Origin: Aestuariibius insulae
Lineage (GTDB): Bacteria > Pseudomonadota > Alphaproteobacteria > Rhodobacterales > Rhodobacteraceae
Reading direction: 5' to 3'
Assembly (NCBI RefSeq): GCF_040783535.2
Contig: NZ_JBFONW020000006.1
Coordinates: 62,001 to 126,000, forward strand
Length of the DNA stretch: 64,000 nt
The first letter of the stretch is position 1; every line of letters starts with the position of its first letter. The notes below the pieces were generated by a model. That model did no database searches. It worked only from the letters and a program-made list of their open reading frames with translations, and was not told the DNA's origin. Positions 44,601 through 53,810 of this stretch are shown one piece after another. Made by a program: the position numbers and the translations under genes.

Positions 44601-46647
44601 TCCGGGCGTGACACTGAATGCCTCTGGCAGCACGGCGGGGAATGGCAATACGGCGCGGTTCGATCTTCGGATCCCGCAGGTTGGGCTGATTGATCCGTCG
44701 GTGCAGGGGCCCGCCTCTATCGTTGGAACGGCCAGTCAGCAGCCCGGCGGCAACTGGGTCATCGATGCCGATGCAAGCGCGCCCGGCGGCGTGTCGGCGC
44801 AGGCAGATGTCACTGTCGGTCCCGAGGAGGACGGCTACCCCGTCTCCGGCGAGGTCGAGCTGGCGGCGGCGCAACTGGCCGCCTATCGCAACATCGCGAA
44901 CCTTCCGCTGAGCGGGTCGATCAACGCGACGCTATCGGGACGCGGGGTTGTCGAGACCGGAGCGTTCGACGTGGATCTGACAGGCCGAACGCAGTCTCTG
45001 GGCATCGGGCAGGACATCGTAGACAGCCTTTTGAGCGGGACTGGCACGTTGGATCTGTCTGCCGCACGGCGCGCCGATGGAACGCTTGTGCTGGACCGGG
45101 TCCGGGCCGACTTTCCCAACATCGACGTCACCGCGACCGGGTCGGTGCAGGGCGGTGTCAGCCGGGCGCAGTTCGATGCACGGCTCGCCGATCTTGGATT
45201 GCTGAGCCCGGAGCTGATTGGGCCGCTCACGGCGGACGGCACGGCGACCCTATTGGAAGGCGGCGGGATCGACCTCGATGTCGCGCTAGACGGCCCCGCG
45301 GGTGCGGATGCCGATGTCAGAGGCCGGATCGAGAGCGGCGGGCGGCTGAACCTGCGCGCCTCCGGTTCTGTTCCGCTTGCTTTGGCGAACCCCTTTATCG
45401 AGCCGCGCAGCCTGGCCGGAACCGCCTCTTTCGATGTGAGCGTTCTGGGCCCGCCCGAGCTGAGTTCGGTCAGCGGGCGGGTGACGACGCAGGATGCGCG
45501 TCTGGCCCTGCCGACCTTTCTCGAGGCGCTTGAGGATATCGATGCGACGGTCGATCTGGTAAACGGGCAGGCGCAGATCAATCTGTCTGCCGATCTTCCG
45601 GCGGGGGGCGATCTGGCGGTGACCGGTCCTGTGGGGCTGAGCGCGCCGTTTCCGGCAAATCTTGTGATTACGCTTGATGAGGCCGAGCTTGTCGATCCCA
45701 ACCTCTATCAGACATCCGTGGACGGTCGTGTGACTGTCAGCGGGCCGCTTGCGGGTGGGGCCAGCATTGCCGGTGATCTGGCGCTGGGGCCGACCGAGAT
45801 ACAGGTCCCCTCTTCCGGGCTGGGGGCGCTGGGGGATGTGCCGGATGTGCAGCATGTGAACCTGCCTGCGGATGTGCGGGCCACGCTGGAGCGGGCCAAT
45901 CTTCTGGGCGGCGAGGACGACGCCGAGGCTGCGGGCGCGAATACCGCGCGGCCCTATCCGCTGAACGTGGTGATCCGCGCGCCGTCGCAGATCTTTGTCC
46001 GGGGACGCGGTCTGGACGCAGAGCTGGGAGGGCAGCTACGGGTGACGGGCACGACCGCCAATGTGATCCCGCAGGGTCGGTTCGAGTTGATCCGGGGCCG
46101 GCTCGATATCCTTGGGCAGCGGTTCGAGTTGGATGAGGGGGCGATCACCTTGCTGGGCGATTTCGTTCCGAACCTGCGGCTTGTCGCCCAAACGGAGACC
46201 GACACTACGACCATCAGCATCGTCGTAGAAGGGCCGGTGGACGATCCGGATGTGAGCTTCAGCTCTTCGCCGGAATTGCCCGAGGAAGAGGTGCTGGCGC
46301 AGCTTCTGTTCGGGCGGGATCTGGACAATATCTCACCGCTGCAGGCGGTTCAGCTTGCCTCGGCGGTGGCGACCCTGTCGGGGCGCGGCGGTGGCGGTTT
46401 GATCGACAATCTGCGGTCCAGCAATGGGTTGGAGGATCTCGATATCGTGACGACCGATGACGGCAACGCTGCGGTGCGGGCGGGCGCCTATCTGTCCGAG
46501 AACGTCTATACCGACGTGACGGTCGGCTCTGGCGGGAATGCCGATGTGTCGCTGAACCTCGACATCACGCCGTCGCTGACGGCGCGCGGGACGCTGGGAT
46601 CCGACGGCAATTCAAGCGTCGGGATCTTTTTCGAGCGCGATTACTGA
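41698..46647 (+). CDS. tamB: Translocation and assembly module subunit TamB
   Basis: 1649 aa, a signal-anchored periplasm-spanning beta-taco protein. The N-terminal signal ends near AAAQDQ. The conserved C-terminal TamB domain (DUF490) lies at about 1330-1640 and ends SSVGIFFERDY. The centre contains repeats: the phrase G-T/R/Q-T-x-DL-x-VG occurs near residues 519, 690, 808, 926 and 1095, and the middle three are spaced 117-118 residues as real tandem repeats with PSLESI linkers. The ATG at 41698 overlaps the tamA TGA, so the two are translationally coupled. Confidence 0.95.
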   Translation: MRRAALVLLCFPGLAAAQDQEDRDVGLIQGFLEDNLSGVSRTVRIEGFDGALSSEATIELLTIADEQGVWLRAEDLVLDWNRSALLRGRLEVTELSAGAIALPRLPVAEATAPAPEASGAFSLPELPVSVEVERFGIDRIELGAPFVGEEVVLSMEGSASLADGEGEAQLSADRLDERTGRFEVAGSYSNETDVLGLNLTFIEGEGGIVASRLGLPGAPSLRLTLEGTDPLSDYTAELALATDGQDRVAGTITTAATEAAGRRFAVDIDGNVAPLVAPQFEGFFGDQVSLVASGQQGADGAVTLDELALETEALQLNGSAAIGADGWPERFDLTGALAENAERVQLPVGGDPVFVDGADLAVRFDAAEVDQWTAEFELRNLERPGLGIETISLTGGGVIVQNETFTAALDYGAEGLVLDDVGASEALGDAVTGELRLEAPSGAPIRVETLSLSGAGLDAAMNAVVQGAESGFATVFDLTAEVDRLGRFSTLAGRDLSGSAEVTAEGTVVPLEGRFDVTVNGQTQDLGIGIAEVDGLIDEAGEISIAAVRDTEGTRLERFQIETPDARITASADLTSEGSVAQIDARIVDLGAMREGLSGAATATGEVRQALDGSVTADLDLTGPGAVTARVDGTMAAPEQARRIEGTVDLSARDLSVYAPLVDPAFAGAVDLRIDGAVTPGTFVFDVDVEGTTDDLAVGIEGLDRLLAGNGRMNIEARRDQTGIDLPEFIVDYDLLTANLTGRADEPSEATGPPSLESIERITLDGQLEAADLAVFSEIAGRPLGGSVDLALDLSVEPEQLLFEGEIDGTTTDLDVGVPAVEAMLDGRGAIALRAQRTATEIVIEELTAEYPDLTVDLTARATEPGDARVPSLESIDNADIDGRVAVRNIAEIGAALGREMSGSADLNIDASVRPEQLFFDADILGTTRDLAVGVAQVDPLIGGTGEIVIRAERDAEGIDIDRALLQFPGVTLNASGSTAGNGNTARFDLRIPQVGLIDPSVQGPASIVGTASQQPGGNWVIDADASAPGGVSAQADVTVGPEEDGYPVSGEVELAAAQLAAYRNIANLPLSGSINATLSGRGVVETGAFDVDLTGRTQSLGIGQDIVDSLLSGTGTLDLSAARRADGTLVLDRVRADFPNIDVTATGSVQGGVSRAQFDARLADLGLLSPELIGPLTADGTATLLEGGGIDLDVALDGPAGADADVRGRIESGGRLNLRASGSVPLALANPFIEPRSLAGTASFDVSVLGPPELSSVSGRVTTQDARLALPTFLEALEDIDATVDLVNGQAQINLSADLPAGGDLAVTGPVGLSAPFPANLVITLDEAELVDPNLYQTSVDGRVTVSGPLAGGASIAGDLALGPTEIQVPSSGLGALGDVPDVQHVNLPADVRATLERANLLGGEDDAEAAGANTARPYPLNVVIRAPSQIFVRGRGLDAELGGQLRVTGTTANVIPQGRFELIRGRLDILGQRFELDEGAITLLGDFVPNLRLVAQTETDTTTISIVVEGPVDDPDVSFSSSPELPEEEVLAQLLFGRDLDNISPLQAVQLASAVATLSGRGGGGLIDNLRSSNGLEDLDIVTTDDGNAAVRAGAYLSENVYTDVTVGSGGNADVSLNLDITPSLTARGTLGSDGNSSVGIFFERDY

Positions 46648-46656
46648 AACCGGCTG

Positions 46657-49600
46657 TCAGTGCCGTTTGGAGGTGTCGAGGATCGGATGATCCTCAAACT
46701 CGATGGTCGAGCTGTTCAGCACGGCATGTTCGGGGACGCGGATCTCGTAGCTGAGACCCTTTTCGGCGAAAGAGGCGATCAGTTTGCCCTCGAGCGTGCC
46801 TTCGACGCTGGCCTCGATCAGGCTGGTGCCGAACCCGTTGCTGCCCGGATCCGACGCGTCGGGCCCTCCCTCCTCGGTCCAGAAGATGACGACCTGCTTG
46901 CCGTCGCCCCTGTCCTGCAACATCCACTCCACCTCGACTTTGCCTGTCTGCGTGGACAGCGCCCCGTATTTCGAGGCGTTGGTGGACATCTCGTGGAAGG
47001 TCATCGCGAGCGCGAGCGCGGCCTTTGAGTTCAATTCGAGCGTCGGGCCGGAGATCTTGCAGCGCTCTTTGCCATAGGGTTCGATCAGCTCGTTGCGCAG
47101 CATGTGTTCGAGATCGGCAGAGCGCCAATTCTGCACAGAGAGCAGGTTGTTCGTGGCCGAAAGCGCCTGCAGCCTTTCCGACAGGCGGACGAGTGCCTCA
47201 TCTGCCGGGCGGTCCGAGCGGCGCGCCTGGCGCACCAGCGCCATCACGTTGGCCAGCATGTTCTTCACGCGGTGCTGCAGCTCGTGCATGAGCCGCCGCA
47301 TTTCGGCGGCCTTCTCGCGATCGTCGGTGATGTCCTGGACGACAACGGAGATGCCCCGGATTTCGTCCCCAATCCGAAGCGGCGTGTAGTCGGCAAGAAA
47401 GACGCGATCGACGCCGAGCTGGGCGGCGGTCTGGCCTTCGATGATGTAGCCCAGCTCCGGCTCTCCGGTATCGAGGACCTTCTGCAGCACGCTGACCACC
47501 TGATCGGCCACATCCGGCACAACCTCGTGGACGGAGGCGCCGATCATCTCTTCGGCGCTCATCCCGTTGATCTGGGCGATCTGGCCGTTCGCCCGGATAT
47601 AGCGCAGATCCCGGTCGATCAGGCACATGCCGACAGGGCTTTCGAGGTAGATCTGTTCGATCTCGGCGAGCCGCAATTCGAGATCGCGGCGCAGGCCCTC
47701 GATCTTGGCATTCGCATCGGCCTGGCTCGTGATGTCGACGATGACGTAGACGACGCCGCTGATTTCGTCGGCGAGGGTCCGGTAGGGCAGGACACGCAGC
47801 AGGAAGCTGCCGGCATCGCCGCGCAGTTCGAGATCCTCTTCGCGCATGGTGTGGTCCTGAAGGACCTCGAGGCCCAGATCGCGCAGCCGGTCGGTATCCG
47901 CGCGGGTGCGGAGCTGGTCGATGACGCGGCCGGTATCGGCACTGGTCAGGCCCAGACGCTCGCCCGCCTCGGGCGTGAAGGAGCGGACCATCAGATCCTT
48001 GTCGACAAAGATCGTGGCGATCTGGGTGCTTTCCAGAAGGTTCTGGATGTCGTCATTGGCTTCAGCCAGCGCCTCGATCTTGAAGCTGAGCTCGTCGTTG
48101 ATCGTCGAAAGCTCCTCATTGGCCGATTGGAGCTCCTCGTTCATCGACATCATTTCCTCGTTGGAGCTTTTCAGCTCCTCGTTCGAGGTCTCGAGCTCTT
48201 CGATTGTTGAGCGGAGTTTTTGGCGGCTTTCCTTGAGTTCGTCCTCAAGCTCGCTGATGCGGTCCTCGTCGGAGAAAGGCGTGATTTCCACGCCTTCTTC
48301 GTCGGACTGGACAAAATCTTCGGACGAGGTTTCCTGAAAGACGATCAGAAGCGCGCCCTGCCCGACCGGTTCGGACGAGATGTCGAGCTTGACGATCCGG
48401 CCGTCCGTCTCGAGCTCTACCCCGCGGCGCATGCGGCGGCCAGAGCCGCCCCGGCCGCTCATCACGGCGCGCACAGCGGACCGGATCGGCGTCTTGGCCA
48501 GCTCGAGAATCTGCTGGCTGGGACGGCCGAAGCCGAATTCGAGATAGCGGCCCGTTCGCCCGGACGAATAGATCACGTTGCCATTGGTATCGACGACCAC
48601 GAAAGGCGGCGCATAGCGTTCCATGATCCGCGATTGCAGATCATCCTCGTCGATGCTTTTCTCGCGCGCTTCCTCGGCGCGGCGTTCGCCAGCGGTGATC
48701 TGGGACGGCATCCGGATCGGCAGGTTCACGGGCGTCGTCGTGTTGCCCTTGCGTTTGAAGATGCGGTGCCGGCGCGAGATCACATCCATTAGATTGTCGT
48801 GACCCGCGAGGTTTTCGGACGGGCCAAGGAAGAGATAGCCGTTCTTGCTGAGCGCGTAGTGGAAGATCGGGATGATCCGCGCCTGCAGGGTCTGGTTGAA
48901 ATAGATCAGCATGTTGCGGCACGAGATCAGATCGAGCCGCGAGAACGGGCTGTCCTTGATGACCGAATGTTCGGAGACGCGCACCATGTCGCGGATGCGC
49001 GGGCCGATCCCGAAGCCCTTTTCGTCGGCGATGAAATACTTGGTCAGAAGCTCTTGCGGCACGTCCACCATGGAGGCCAGCGGATAGACCGCACGGCGGG
49101 CCGCCTCGAGCATAGTCGGATCGATATCAGTCGCGAAGATGCTGACCTTGGGTGCGCCGTCATGCCCCTCGAGCGCTTCGGCCAGAAGGATGGCGATGGA
49201 ATAGGCCTCCTCCCCGCTTGAACAGGCGGGCACCCAGATGCGGATCGTATCCGCCCTGCCCTTCCCCTCAATCAATTTGGGGATCACCTCGGTCTTGAGG
49301 ACTTCGAAGGCTTCGGCATCTCGAAAGAAGCTGGTGACGTTGATCATCAGATCCCGGAAAAGCAAATCGCCCTCCTGCTGATCGACGGTCAGCCGCTTAA
49401 TATAATCCTGTGGATCCTCGAGCCCCACCACCTGCATCCGGCGGCGGATCCGGCGGCCCAGTGTCGTGTGCTTGTAGTTCGAGAAGTCGTGCCCGGTGCG
49501 GTAGAGAACCGCCTCGGAGACGCGGTTGATGAAGCTCTTGTTGATCGGGGCTTCGTCCCCTTCCCCGGGATGTTCGACATCGAGCGCAAGACGCGGGGCG

Positions 49601-50238
49601 CCGAAATATCCGACCAGGGTGTCGGGCATCCGTTCGGCCGAAATGATGAGATCGACGAGCCCTGTGCGCACCGCGCTGTTGGGCATGCCGTCGAATTTGG
49701 CGAGCGACGGATCCTGAGCGATGGTCAGCCCGCCCGCCTCCTTGACAGCGCGCAGACCGCTCGACCCGTCAGAGCCAGTCCCCGAAAGAACGACGCAGGC
49801 CGCATTGGTCGTCTGATCCTCGGCGAGGCTGCGGAAAAAGTGATCGATGGGCGTGCGGCGTCCGCGTTGCTCCTCGAACTCCTCAAGATGCAGGACCCCG
49901 TCGAGGATTCGCACCTCCTTGTTCGGCGGCAGGACATAGACCTTGTTAGGTTCGACCGCGACGCCGTCCTCGATCGTCAGAACCTCGATTTCGCCCTGAC
50001 GTCCCAGCAGCTCGGGCAGGAGGCTGTCATAGTTCGGATCAAGATGCTGAACGAGGATATAGGCCAGACCCTGATCCCGCTTGATCGAATCGACCAGATC
50101 GGTAAACGCCTCGAGCCCGCCGGCGGACGCGCCGACACCGACGATGGGACAGGGTGCCTTGGCTCCGCCGAGATTCGGCTTGTCAGGCACCATTTCAGCG
50201 GTCGGGCCATTCGGGCCTTGGGCTATCTCTTCATTCAT
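46657..50238 (-). CDS. CheB-CheR-PAS-HWE histidine kinase fusion
   Basis: 1193 aa. In order: a CheB methylesterase domain (catalytic Ser in GASAGG, His in VQHLD, Asp in GTGSDG), a CheR methyltransferase domain (RNMLIYF and the SAM site VPACSSGEEAYS) and a glutamate/asparagine-rich coiled coil. At least two PAS domains follow, then an HWE kinase (phospho-His in HELQHRVKNMLA, N-box HEMSTNASKYGALS). ATG at 50238, with GGAG twelve bases before, is preferred to the upstream GTG. No receptor, CheA or response regulator gene is adjacent, so it is an orphan sensor. The signal and output are unknown. Confidence 0.93.
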   Translation of the reverse strand: MNEEIAQGPNGPTAEMVPDKPNLGGAKAPCPIVGVGASAGGLEAFTDLVDSIKRDQGLAYILVQHLDPNYDSLLPELLGRQGEIEVLTIEDGVAVEPNKVYVLPPNKEVRILDGVLHLEEFEEQRGRRTPIDHFFRSLAEDQTTNAACVVLSGTGSDGSSGLRAVKEAGGLTIAQDPSLAKFDGMPNSAVRTGLVDLIISAERMPDTLVGYFGAPRLALDVEHPGEGDEAPINKSFINRVSEAVLYRTGHDFSNYKHTTLGRRIRRRMQVVGLEDPQDYIKRLTVDQQEGDLLFRDLMINVTSFFRDAEAFEVLKTEVIPKLIEGKGRADTIRIWVPACSSGEEAYSIAILLAEALEGHDGAPKVSIFATDIDPTMLEAARRAVYPLASMVDVPQELLTKYFIADEKGFGIGPRIRDMVRVSEHSVIKDSPFSRLDLISCRNMLIYFNQTLQARIIPIFHYALSKNGYLFLGPSENLAGHDNLMDVISRRHRIFKRKGNTTTPVNLPIRMPSQITAGERRAEEAREKSIDEDDLQSRIMERYAPPFVVVDTNGNVIYSSGRTGRYLEFGFGRPSQQILELAKTPIRSAVRAVMSGRGGSGRRMRRGVELETDGRIVKLDISSEPVGQGALLIVFQETSSEDFVQSDEEGVEITPFSDEDRISELEDELKESRQKLRSTIEELETSNEELKSSNEEMMSMNEELQSANEELSTINDELSFKIEALAEANDDIQNLLESTQIATIFVDKDLMVRSFTPEAGERLGLTSADTGRVIDQLRTRADTDRLRDLGLEVLQDHTMREEDLELRGDAGSFLLRVLPYRTLADEISGVVYVIVDITSQADANAKIEGLRRDLELRLAEIEQIYLESPVGMCLIDRDLRYIRANGQIAQINGMSAEEMIGASVHEVVPDVADQVVSVLQKVLDTGEPELGYIIEGQTAAQLGVDRVFLADYTPLRIGDEIRGISVVVQDITDDREKAAEMRRLMHELQHRVKNMLANVMALVRQARRSDRPADEALVRLSERLQALSATNNLLSVQNWRSADLEHMLRNELIEPYGKERCKISGPTLELNSKAALALAMTFHEMSTNASKYGALSTQTGKVEVEWMLQDRGDGKQVVIFWTEEGGPDASDPGSNGFGTSLIEASVEGTLEGKLIASFAEKGLSYEIRVPEHAVLNSSTIEFEDHPILDTSKRH

Positions 50239-50318
50239 GACTGATCGAAACTCCACACGTGGAGAAATCTAACCGGATTTTTCATTAAGCGACAGTGAAC
50301 TTTTGCATCCCTGCGTTG

Positions 50319-51746
50319 TCAAATCGCCGCTTTAACCTGAGACAAATCCGTCACGAAGAGATCTTCCTGGCGGGCGCGTTCCGCCGCGTTGGGCAATCGC
50401 AGCAGGTAGGAGGGATGAACGGTAACGAAGACAGGGATGCCATCCTGGCCGCCCTCGATCGCTCCGCGCCGTTTGAGAATGCCCTTGCCGTTGCCGGTCG
50501 TCGCCCTGAGTGCGGTTGCCCCCATCGATAGGATCATCTTAGGCCGGATCAGGTTGATCTCCTGCGCGAGCCACCAACGACATTGATCGATCTCTCCGGT
50601 CGAAGGGGATTGATGAATGCGCCGCTTGCCCTTGAGGGTGAACTTGAAGTGCTTGACCGCATTGGTGACATAGGTCTGCGAGCGGTCGAGCCCGGCCCTT
50701 TCTGCCAGTTCGTCAAACAGCCGCCCGGCGGGACCTATGAAGGGGCGGCCTGCCAGATCCTCCATGTCGCCGGGCTGTTCGCCGACGATCATCAGGTCCG
50801 CATCCTGCGGCCCTTCGCCGAAGACGAGCTGAGTGGCATTCGCGTGAAGGGGACACCTCGTGCAGGTGCTGGCTTCGGCTTTGACGCCGTCGAGAGTGTC
50901 GGCTGAGAGAAGATCCATATCCTTGACCTTAGGCTGGGCTGCGATCCGTTCGGCCCGCAGAGGCGGCAAGGTCGGCGCGGCGTCTTGCATGGCGCGCGTC
51001 TTGGCCTCGGCCTCTGCGATCAGGGAGGGAATGAGTTCGGCCTCGGGAAGGTTCCGCCAGTATTTCTTGGGCATCTCGGCGGTCATCGCCTTGATCTTGA
51101 GCCGCGCCGGGTTGAAGATATTGGCGTAATAGGTCCGCCACAGATCCTCGGTCGCGTCCTTGAGGTTGGGGTTGCTGGCGGGCGTCGGATCAAGCGTGAT
51201 CTGACCATCCTTGTGCTGGATCGACATCGCGGGCGTTGCGATCACCCAGTCCATATCGGCGAAGCGGCGGGCGAAGAAGCCTGAGATCGGCTCGCAGATG
51301 TGGTGATCGGGCTCGAACCAGGCGGCGAAGGCGCGGCGATCCGTATCGGAGGCGATTTCCTGAAAGCGGACGAAGGCCTTCATCTTGTGCATGTCGCGCC
51401 GAACCGCCTTGGCCAGCTTTTCAAGATGCGCGACTTCGGCGTCGCCGCGATCCTTGAGTAGTCTGGGGGTCGTCTGAAGGCGCAGAAGGACGCGGTAGAG
51501 CCTTGAAAAGCGGTCTTTTGCAGAATGATGCGTAACCGTCCGGGCCAGTTCCAGGAACTGCTTGGAGGCGGTGACCTTATGGCGCGCCTCGGACATCGGG
51601 CCGGTTTCGGTGATAAGGAATCCGGCGCTGTCGCCTTCGAGATACCAATCGACGCGATCAGGCTTTGTGCGCATCGTCGCAAAGTCGCGGGCGCTGCCGC
51701 GCCACGCCTCGAACGTGCCGATCCGGGGCAGCTGGATCTGACGCAT
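50319..51746 (-). CDS. UdgX family uracil-DNA binding protein with N-terminal DUF4130 domain
   Basis: 475 aa. Residues about 1-270 match the DUF4130 DNA-metabolism domain (TIGR03915). From about 285 a family-4-like uracil-DNA glycosylase follows, with Fe-S-type cysteines (CTRCPLH), the GEQPGDMED motif and the diagnostic KRRIH (histidine near 376). In characterised UdgX this histidine forms a covalent bond with DNA at the uracil site. The start overlaps the stop of the radical-SAM gene (TGATG), so the two are coupled. Confidence 0.95.
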   Translation of the reverse strand: MRQIQLPRIGTFEAWRGSARDFATMRTKPDRVDWYLEGDSAGFLITETGPMSEARHKVTASKQFLELARTVTHHSAKDRFSRLYRVLLRLQTTPRLLKDRGDAEVAHLEKLAKAVRRDMHKMKAFVRFQEIASDTDRRAFAAWFEPDHHICEPISGFFARRFADMDWVIATPAMSIQHKDGQITLDPTPASNPNLKDATEDLWRTYYANIFNPARLKIKAMTAEMPKKYWRNLPEAELIPSLIAEAEAKTRAMQDAAPTLPPLRAERIAAQPKVKDMDLLSADTLDGVKAEASTCTRCPLHANATQLVFGEGPQDADLMIVGEQPGDMEDLAGRPFIGPAGRLFDELAERAGLDRSQTYVTNAVKHFKFTLKGKRRIHQSPSTGEIDQCRWWLAQEINLIRPKMILSMGATALRATTGNGKGILKRRGAIEGGQDGIPVFVTVHPSYLLRLPNAAERARQEDLFVTDLSQVKAAI

Positions 51747-52975
51747 CAGATCAGCTGAAGCTGTTCCGGCGGCGGCGCGAACCGGGCGCGCAGGCTCTCC
51801 GCATCGAGGCTCTGGCCCGGCGTCCAGTCGGAGACGGTAATGAAGGAGCGCGCGTTCTTCATGTTGGCGCCGATCCGGGTCAGATCATCGTAGCGCAGGC
51901 TCTTGGTTCGGCGGGCGTTGAGGATCCGGCTAACAGTCTTGGTGCCGAAGCCCGGCACCCTAAGCAGCATATCGCGGCTCGCCCGGTTGGGATCGACAGG
52001 GAAAAGATGCCGGTTCTGTAGCGCCCAGGACAGCTTCGGATCGACTGCGAGGTCCAGCATATCCCCTTGTTTTTCGGTAATCTCATCAGCTTCGAAGCCA
52101 TAGAACCGCATCAGCCAATCCGCCTGATAAAGCCTGTGTTCGCGCATTAAAGGCGGTTTGATCAGCGGCAAGGCGGTCGAGGCGTCGGGGATCGGCGAGA
52201 AGGCGGAGTAATAGACCCGCTTGAGCTTGTAAGCGCCGTAAAGGCGGGTGGAGTTTTGCAGGATCGTGGCATCCGAAGCCCCATCAGCGCCAACAATCAA
52301 CTGCGTCGATTGACCGGCGGGCGCGAACTTCGCCTTACGGCGACCGGTATGGGTTTTCTCTGAATATTCCGCCTTTTTCAGTCGCAGATCGCCCATGGCA
52401 CGGCGGATCTGATCGGGGTCCTTTTCGGGGGCATAGGCTCTGACGCCCTGATCGGTCGGAAGCTCTACGTTAATTGACAGGCGATCGGCGAAGAGCCCCG
52501 CCTCTTCAATGAGTTCGGGGGACGCATCCGGGATCGTTTTGAGATGGATATAGCCGCGGAAAAGATGCTCCTGACGCAGCGATTTGGCGATGCGAACCAT
52601 CTGCTCCATCGTGTAGTCGGGCGAACGGATGATGCCGGAAGAGAGGAACAGACCTTCGATGTAGTTGCGGCGGTAGAATTCCGTCGTCAGATGCACGACC
52701 TCGTCCGGTGTGAAGCGCGCGCGTTCGACGTTGGAGCTGACGCGGTTGATGCAGTAGGCGCAATCATAGATGCAAAAGTTGGTCAGCAGGATTTTCAGAA
52801 GGCTGATGCAGCGCCCGTCCGGTGCATAGGCATGGCAGATCCCGGACCCCTCGGTCGAGCCGAGACCTCCCTTGAGCGAATTACGTTTGGATGTACCGGA
52901 GGACGCGCAGGAAGCGTCGTATTTGGCGGCATCCGACAGGATCGCCAGTTTGTCTTGGAGCGTGCGCTTGGCCAT
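51746..52975 (-). CDS. Putative DNA modification/repair radical SAM protein
   Basis: 409 aa. The radical-SAM cysteines C68, C72 and C75 lie in FCIYDCAYC, within the spacing CxxxCxxC. A helix-hairpin-helix near the C-terminus (LRVPGFGTKTVSRIL) should bind DNA. This family (TIGR03916) is nearly always beside the DUF4130-UDG gene, as here. The chemistry is not established. ATG at 52975 is chosen as start; the longer frame adds twelve unlikely residues. Confidence 0.93.
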   Translation of the reverse strand: MAKRTLQDKLAILSDAAKYDASCASSGTSKRNSLKGGLGSTEGSGICHAYAPDGRCISLLKILLTNFCIYDCAYCINRVSSNVERARFTPDEVVHLTTEFYRRNYIEGLFLSSGIIRSPDYTMEQMVRIAKSLRQEHLFRGYIHLKTIPDASPELIEEAGLFADRLSINVELPTDQGVRAYAPEKDPDQIRRAMGDLRLKKAEYSEKTHTGRRKAKFAPAGQSTQLIVGADGASDATILQNSTRLYGAYKLKRVYYSAFSPIPDASTALPLIKPPLMREHRLYQADWLMRFYGFEADEITEKQGDMLDLAVDPKLSWALQNRHLFPVDPNRASRDMLLRVPGFGTKTVSRILNARRTKSLRYDDLTRIGANMKNARSFITVSDWTPGQSLDAESLRARFAPPPEQLQLI

Positions 52976-53057
52976 GGCGTTCACTTTATGTTCACATGCC
53001 GTATGGCACAAGGTCGAGGTTGTCGCAGTGGTTTAAGAAAGGAGGAACAAAGTGGGC

Positions 53058-53810
53058 TTAAAGACGCGCGACGGTCACGTCGGCCGCTTCAAGTGCGTTT
53101 CGAACCGATCTGGCGATGGCCAGCGCCTCGGGTCCGTCTCCGTGTACGCAGATTGTATCGATTCGCGCGGGAATGCGATTGCCGCTGGCCGTCAGGATCT
53201 TACCGGTCTTGACCATGTCGACCATTCGGCTTGCCGCTTCGGCGGGATCGTGAAGCACGGCACCCGGCAATGATCGGTCGACGAGGGTTAAATCATCGTT
53301 ATAGGCCCGGTCCGCAAAAATCTCTGCCGCCCATTGGCAGCCGAGATCCGTCAGGACAGGCTCCATCGCCGTGCCGGGAAGAGCGACGATGACAATGTCG
53401 GGATCGACCTTGAGCGCGGCCTCGAACAGCGTGCGGGCCAGCGCCTCGTTCTCGCAGGCCATGTTATTGAGGGCGCCGTGGATCTTGAAGTGACGGACTT
53501 GCCCGCCTGCTGCGCGGGCCATGCCTTGGGCGGCGCCAAGCTGGTAGGTCATTGCATTTACAAGCTCTTTCGCCGGGATCGGCAGACGGCGGCGTCCGAA
53601 ACCCTTGAGATCGGCAAAGCCGGGATGGGCGCCGATGCCGACGCCTTTCTGAACCGCGAGCGCCATGGTGAGGGCCATGACATCGGGATCGCCTGCATGG
53701 AAGCCACAGGCGATGTTAGCCGAGGTCACGATGTCGAGCAGTGCCGCATCGTTGCCCATGGTCCAGGCGCCGAAGCTTTCGCCCATATCCGCGTTGAGAT
53801 CGACTTTCAT
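53058..53810 (-). CDS. pxpA: 5-oxoprolinase subunit PxpA (LamB/YcsF family)
   Basis: 250 aa. The family signature DLNADMGESFG is at the N-terminus, with GFHAGDP and GIGAHPGFADLKGFGRR further on. PxpABC cleaves 5-oxoproline to glutamate with ATP, clearing a spontaneous glutamine by-product. It is last in the pxpB-pxpC-pxpA series, overlapping pxpC by four bases. Confidence 0.96.
   Translation of the reverse strand: MKVDLNADMGESFGAWTMGNDAALLDIVTSANIACGFHAGDPDVMALTMALAVQKGVGIGAHPGFADLKGFGRRRLPIPAKELVNAMTYQLGAAQGMARAAGGQVRHFKIHGALNNMACENEALARTLFEAALKVDPDIVIVALPGTAMEPVLTDLGCQWAAEIFADRAYNDDLTLVDRSLPGAVLHDPAEAASRMVDMVKTGKILTASGNRIPARIDTICVHGDGPEALAIARSVRNALEAADVTVARL

Noticed and set aside
42205..44874. 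Long reading frame of 889 codons antisense to tamB
   Set aside because: GC-rich codon bias of tamB keeps the opposite strand free of stops. The translated product is dominated by arginine, histidine and proline and resembles no protein.
50239..50318. Short dyad CTCCAC-AC-GTGGAG upstream of the HWE kinase (50250-50263)
   Set aside because: Only six paired bases and no conserved promoter elements around it; probably chance.
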